Assembly (NCBI GenBank): GCA_905236545.1 | Contig: CAJOQO010000010.1 | Span: 1 to 5,325 of the forward strand | Source: an uncultured Lachnospiraceae bacterium | Lineage (GTDB): Bacteria > Bacillota > Clostridia > Lachnospirales > Lachnospiraceae | Direction: 5' to 3' | DNA length: 5,325 nt | Part shown: positions 4,754-5,325 of the stretch, piece by piece | Position numbering within the stretch: the stretch's first letter is position 1 | Layout of the letters: the number at the start of each line of letters is the position of its first letter | Translations under genes and position numbers: made by a program | Notes under the pieces: model-generated | Database searches by the model: none | Told to the model about the DNA's origin: nothing | What the model saw: only the letters and a program-made list of their open reading frames with translations

Positions 4754-5164
4754 ATGAGTATGATTACGTTTGATGACTTTTCCAGAATCGTGAAAGAAGA
4801 GGTGGATCTTCTGCCGGAGTATGTCCATGAGAAACTGGACGGCGGCGTTCTGGTGGATTCTGATGTGTATCTGCATCCGGACAGACTGGCGGATGATCTG
4901 TATATCCTTGGAACCTACTCCGTGGATCCGGTCTTCGGGAGGCGGATCATTCTGTATTACGGATCGTTTACCGCGACACTCGGTGAGGCATCGGAACCGG
5001 TATACCGGAACAGAATCCGGGAAACGGTCCGGCACGAGTTCCTTCATCATATGGAAACCAGGGCGGGACTGTACGATAAGGGGACGCTGGTGGAAGAGGA
5101 TGCCAGACGGATGTGGGATTATTATCAGTCAAAGCTGGCGCTTCTGGAGAAGTGGAAGCACTGA
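4754..5164 (+). CDS. Small putative zinc metallopeptidase, Zincin_1/DUF1025 type (HEXXHHXE)
   Basis: The product has 136 residues, the usual size for this minimal family. It begins with a helix, ITFDDFSRIVKEEVDLLPEYV. A strand region then ends RRIILYYGSFTATLG, and the catalytic helix follows: RETVRHEFLHHMETRAG, with His94, Glu95 and His98 forming HEXXH inside a longer HEXXHHXE. His94 and His98 would hold zinc and Glu95 would activate water; Glu101 may be the third ligand (inference). No signal peptide, so cytoplasmic. The natural substrate of this family is unknown. Start: an in-frame TGA ends at 4753, directly before ATG 4754, so the start cannot be further upstream. ATG 4760 is the alternative. 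No good ribosome binding site lies at normal distance; GGAGGAG (4711-4717) is 36 bases away. Weak initiation or coupling to the gene before it is possible. Confidence 0.88.
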   Translation: MSMITFDDFSRIVKEEVDLLPEYVHEKLDGGVLVDSDVYLHPDRLADDLYILGTYSVDPVFGRRIILYYGSFTATLGEASEPVYRNRIRETVRHEFLHHMETRAGLYDKGTLVEEDARRMWDYYQSKLALLEKWKH

Positions 5165-5165
5165 T

Positions 5166-5194
5166 CGTTGCAGGTCACACTCTGACCTGTAACG
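5166..5194 (+). terminator. 12-bp hairpin directly after the zincin stop, possible terminator without U-tract
   Basis: CGTTGCAGGTCA (5166-5177) pairs with TGACCTGTAACG (5183-5194) around CACTC, with one G-U pair. It begins two bases after the stop codon. The stem is strong, but no T-run follows (GTATGCCCC), so it is either a non-canonical terminator or a 3'-end stabilising structure. Confidence 0.45.
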
Positions 5195-5197
5195 TAT

Positions 5198-5263
5198 GCC
5201 CCGGCCTGCGGATGGCTTCCGCATAGACGCTGATTCTTCAGCCCCGGCCTGCGGATGGCTTCC
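5198..5263. repeat. Perfect 23-bp direct repeat, 43-bp period, near the window edge
   Basis: The sequence from GCCCCGGCC through GGATGGCTTCC occurs identically at 5198-5220 and 5241-5263. Flanks differ. Each copy can fold with its own right flank: TGCGG (5207-5211) with CCGCA (5219-5223) in the first, GATGG (5254-5258) with CCATC (5264-5268) in the second. A third small hairpin, GCTGA-TTCT-TCAGC (5229-5242), lies between them. No reading frame supported by a ribosome binding site is seen in 5165-5325. Confidence 0.8.
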
Positions 5264-5325
5264 CCATCGCAAACCTGTAGCCCACTCCGGCTGAGCTCTT
5301 TGCCGACTGCGATCGGGCGTCCGGG

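Noticed and set aside
4677..4757. Frame open for 26 codons past the SIMPL stop, suggesting readthrough or a mini-gene from GTG 4683
   Set aside because: No ribosome binding site, no homology pattern, and the length is within chance. Only the ATGA overlap with the next start is worth keeping as a note.
5198..5263. CRISPR array
   Set aside because: Only two repeat copies with a 20-base spacer, too short for a spacer, and the spacer itself forms a small hairpin; no cas genes nearby.

Overview
The window looks like chromosomal DNA of a gut-type, Gram-positive anaerobic Clostridia, probably Lachnospiraceae-like. This is inferred from roughly 50% GC, strong AGGAGG-type ribosome binding sites, a TTG start codon, short Gram-positive intergenic regions with intrinsic terminators, and the gene content (SstT-type symporter, SIMPL protein, HEXXHHXE mini-zincin, double-glycine-leader peptide). 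No rRNA, tRNA, IS element, phage module or CRISPR array is visible. The genus cannot be told from the sequence alone.

Layout from left to right. Positions 1-365 carry the C-terminal third of an aldo/keto reductase of the YghZ/GpR type. It converges on a minus-strand gene (451-741), and a shared bidirectional hairpin terminator (391-425) lies between them. The minus-strand gene encodes a 96-residue peptide with a textbook double-glycine (GG) leader, followed by a core that reads as one compact bacterial SH3-like domain. This is the most unusual gene here. A 230-bp divergent intergenic region (742-971) holds phased A-tracts, an overlapping set of three GTATG/CATAC half-sites, and a promoter for each direction. 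To its right, a TTG-started gene (972-1802) encodes a phasin-like or coiled-coil protein with an acidic-basic-acidic tail built on GTKTGKKT repeats. It ends at a strong intrinsic terminator (1844-1882).

After a 271-bp gap with a candidate promoter comes a complete sstT-like Na+:serine/threonine symporter (2074-3330). A 13-bp hairpin without a U-tract follows. Three genes in the same direction come next, possibly one transcription unit: a small cytoplasmic NTF2/DUF4878-like protein (3458-3859), a secreted SIMPL/DUF541 protein (3954-4676) and a small putative zinc metallopeptidase of the Zincin_1/DUF1025 type (4754-5164). The right edge (5165-5325) is non-coding as far as can be seen. It contains a 12-bp hairpin and a perfect 23-bp direct repeat with a 43-bp period, and may be the start of a repeat element cut by the window.

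How the genes relate: there is no obvious single pathway. AKR, symporter, SIMPL and zincin are housekeeping or stress-type functions. The candidate for something little described is the divergent pair at 451-1802: a GG-leader SH3-like secreted peptide facing a block-polyampholyte phasin-like protein across a shared, operator-like control region.
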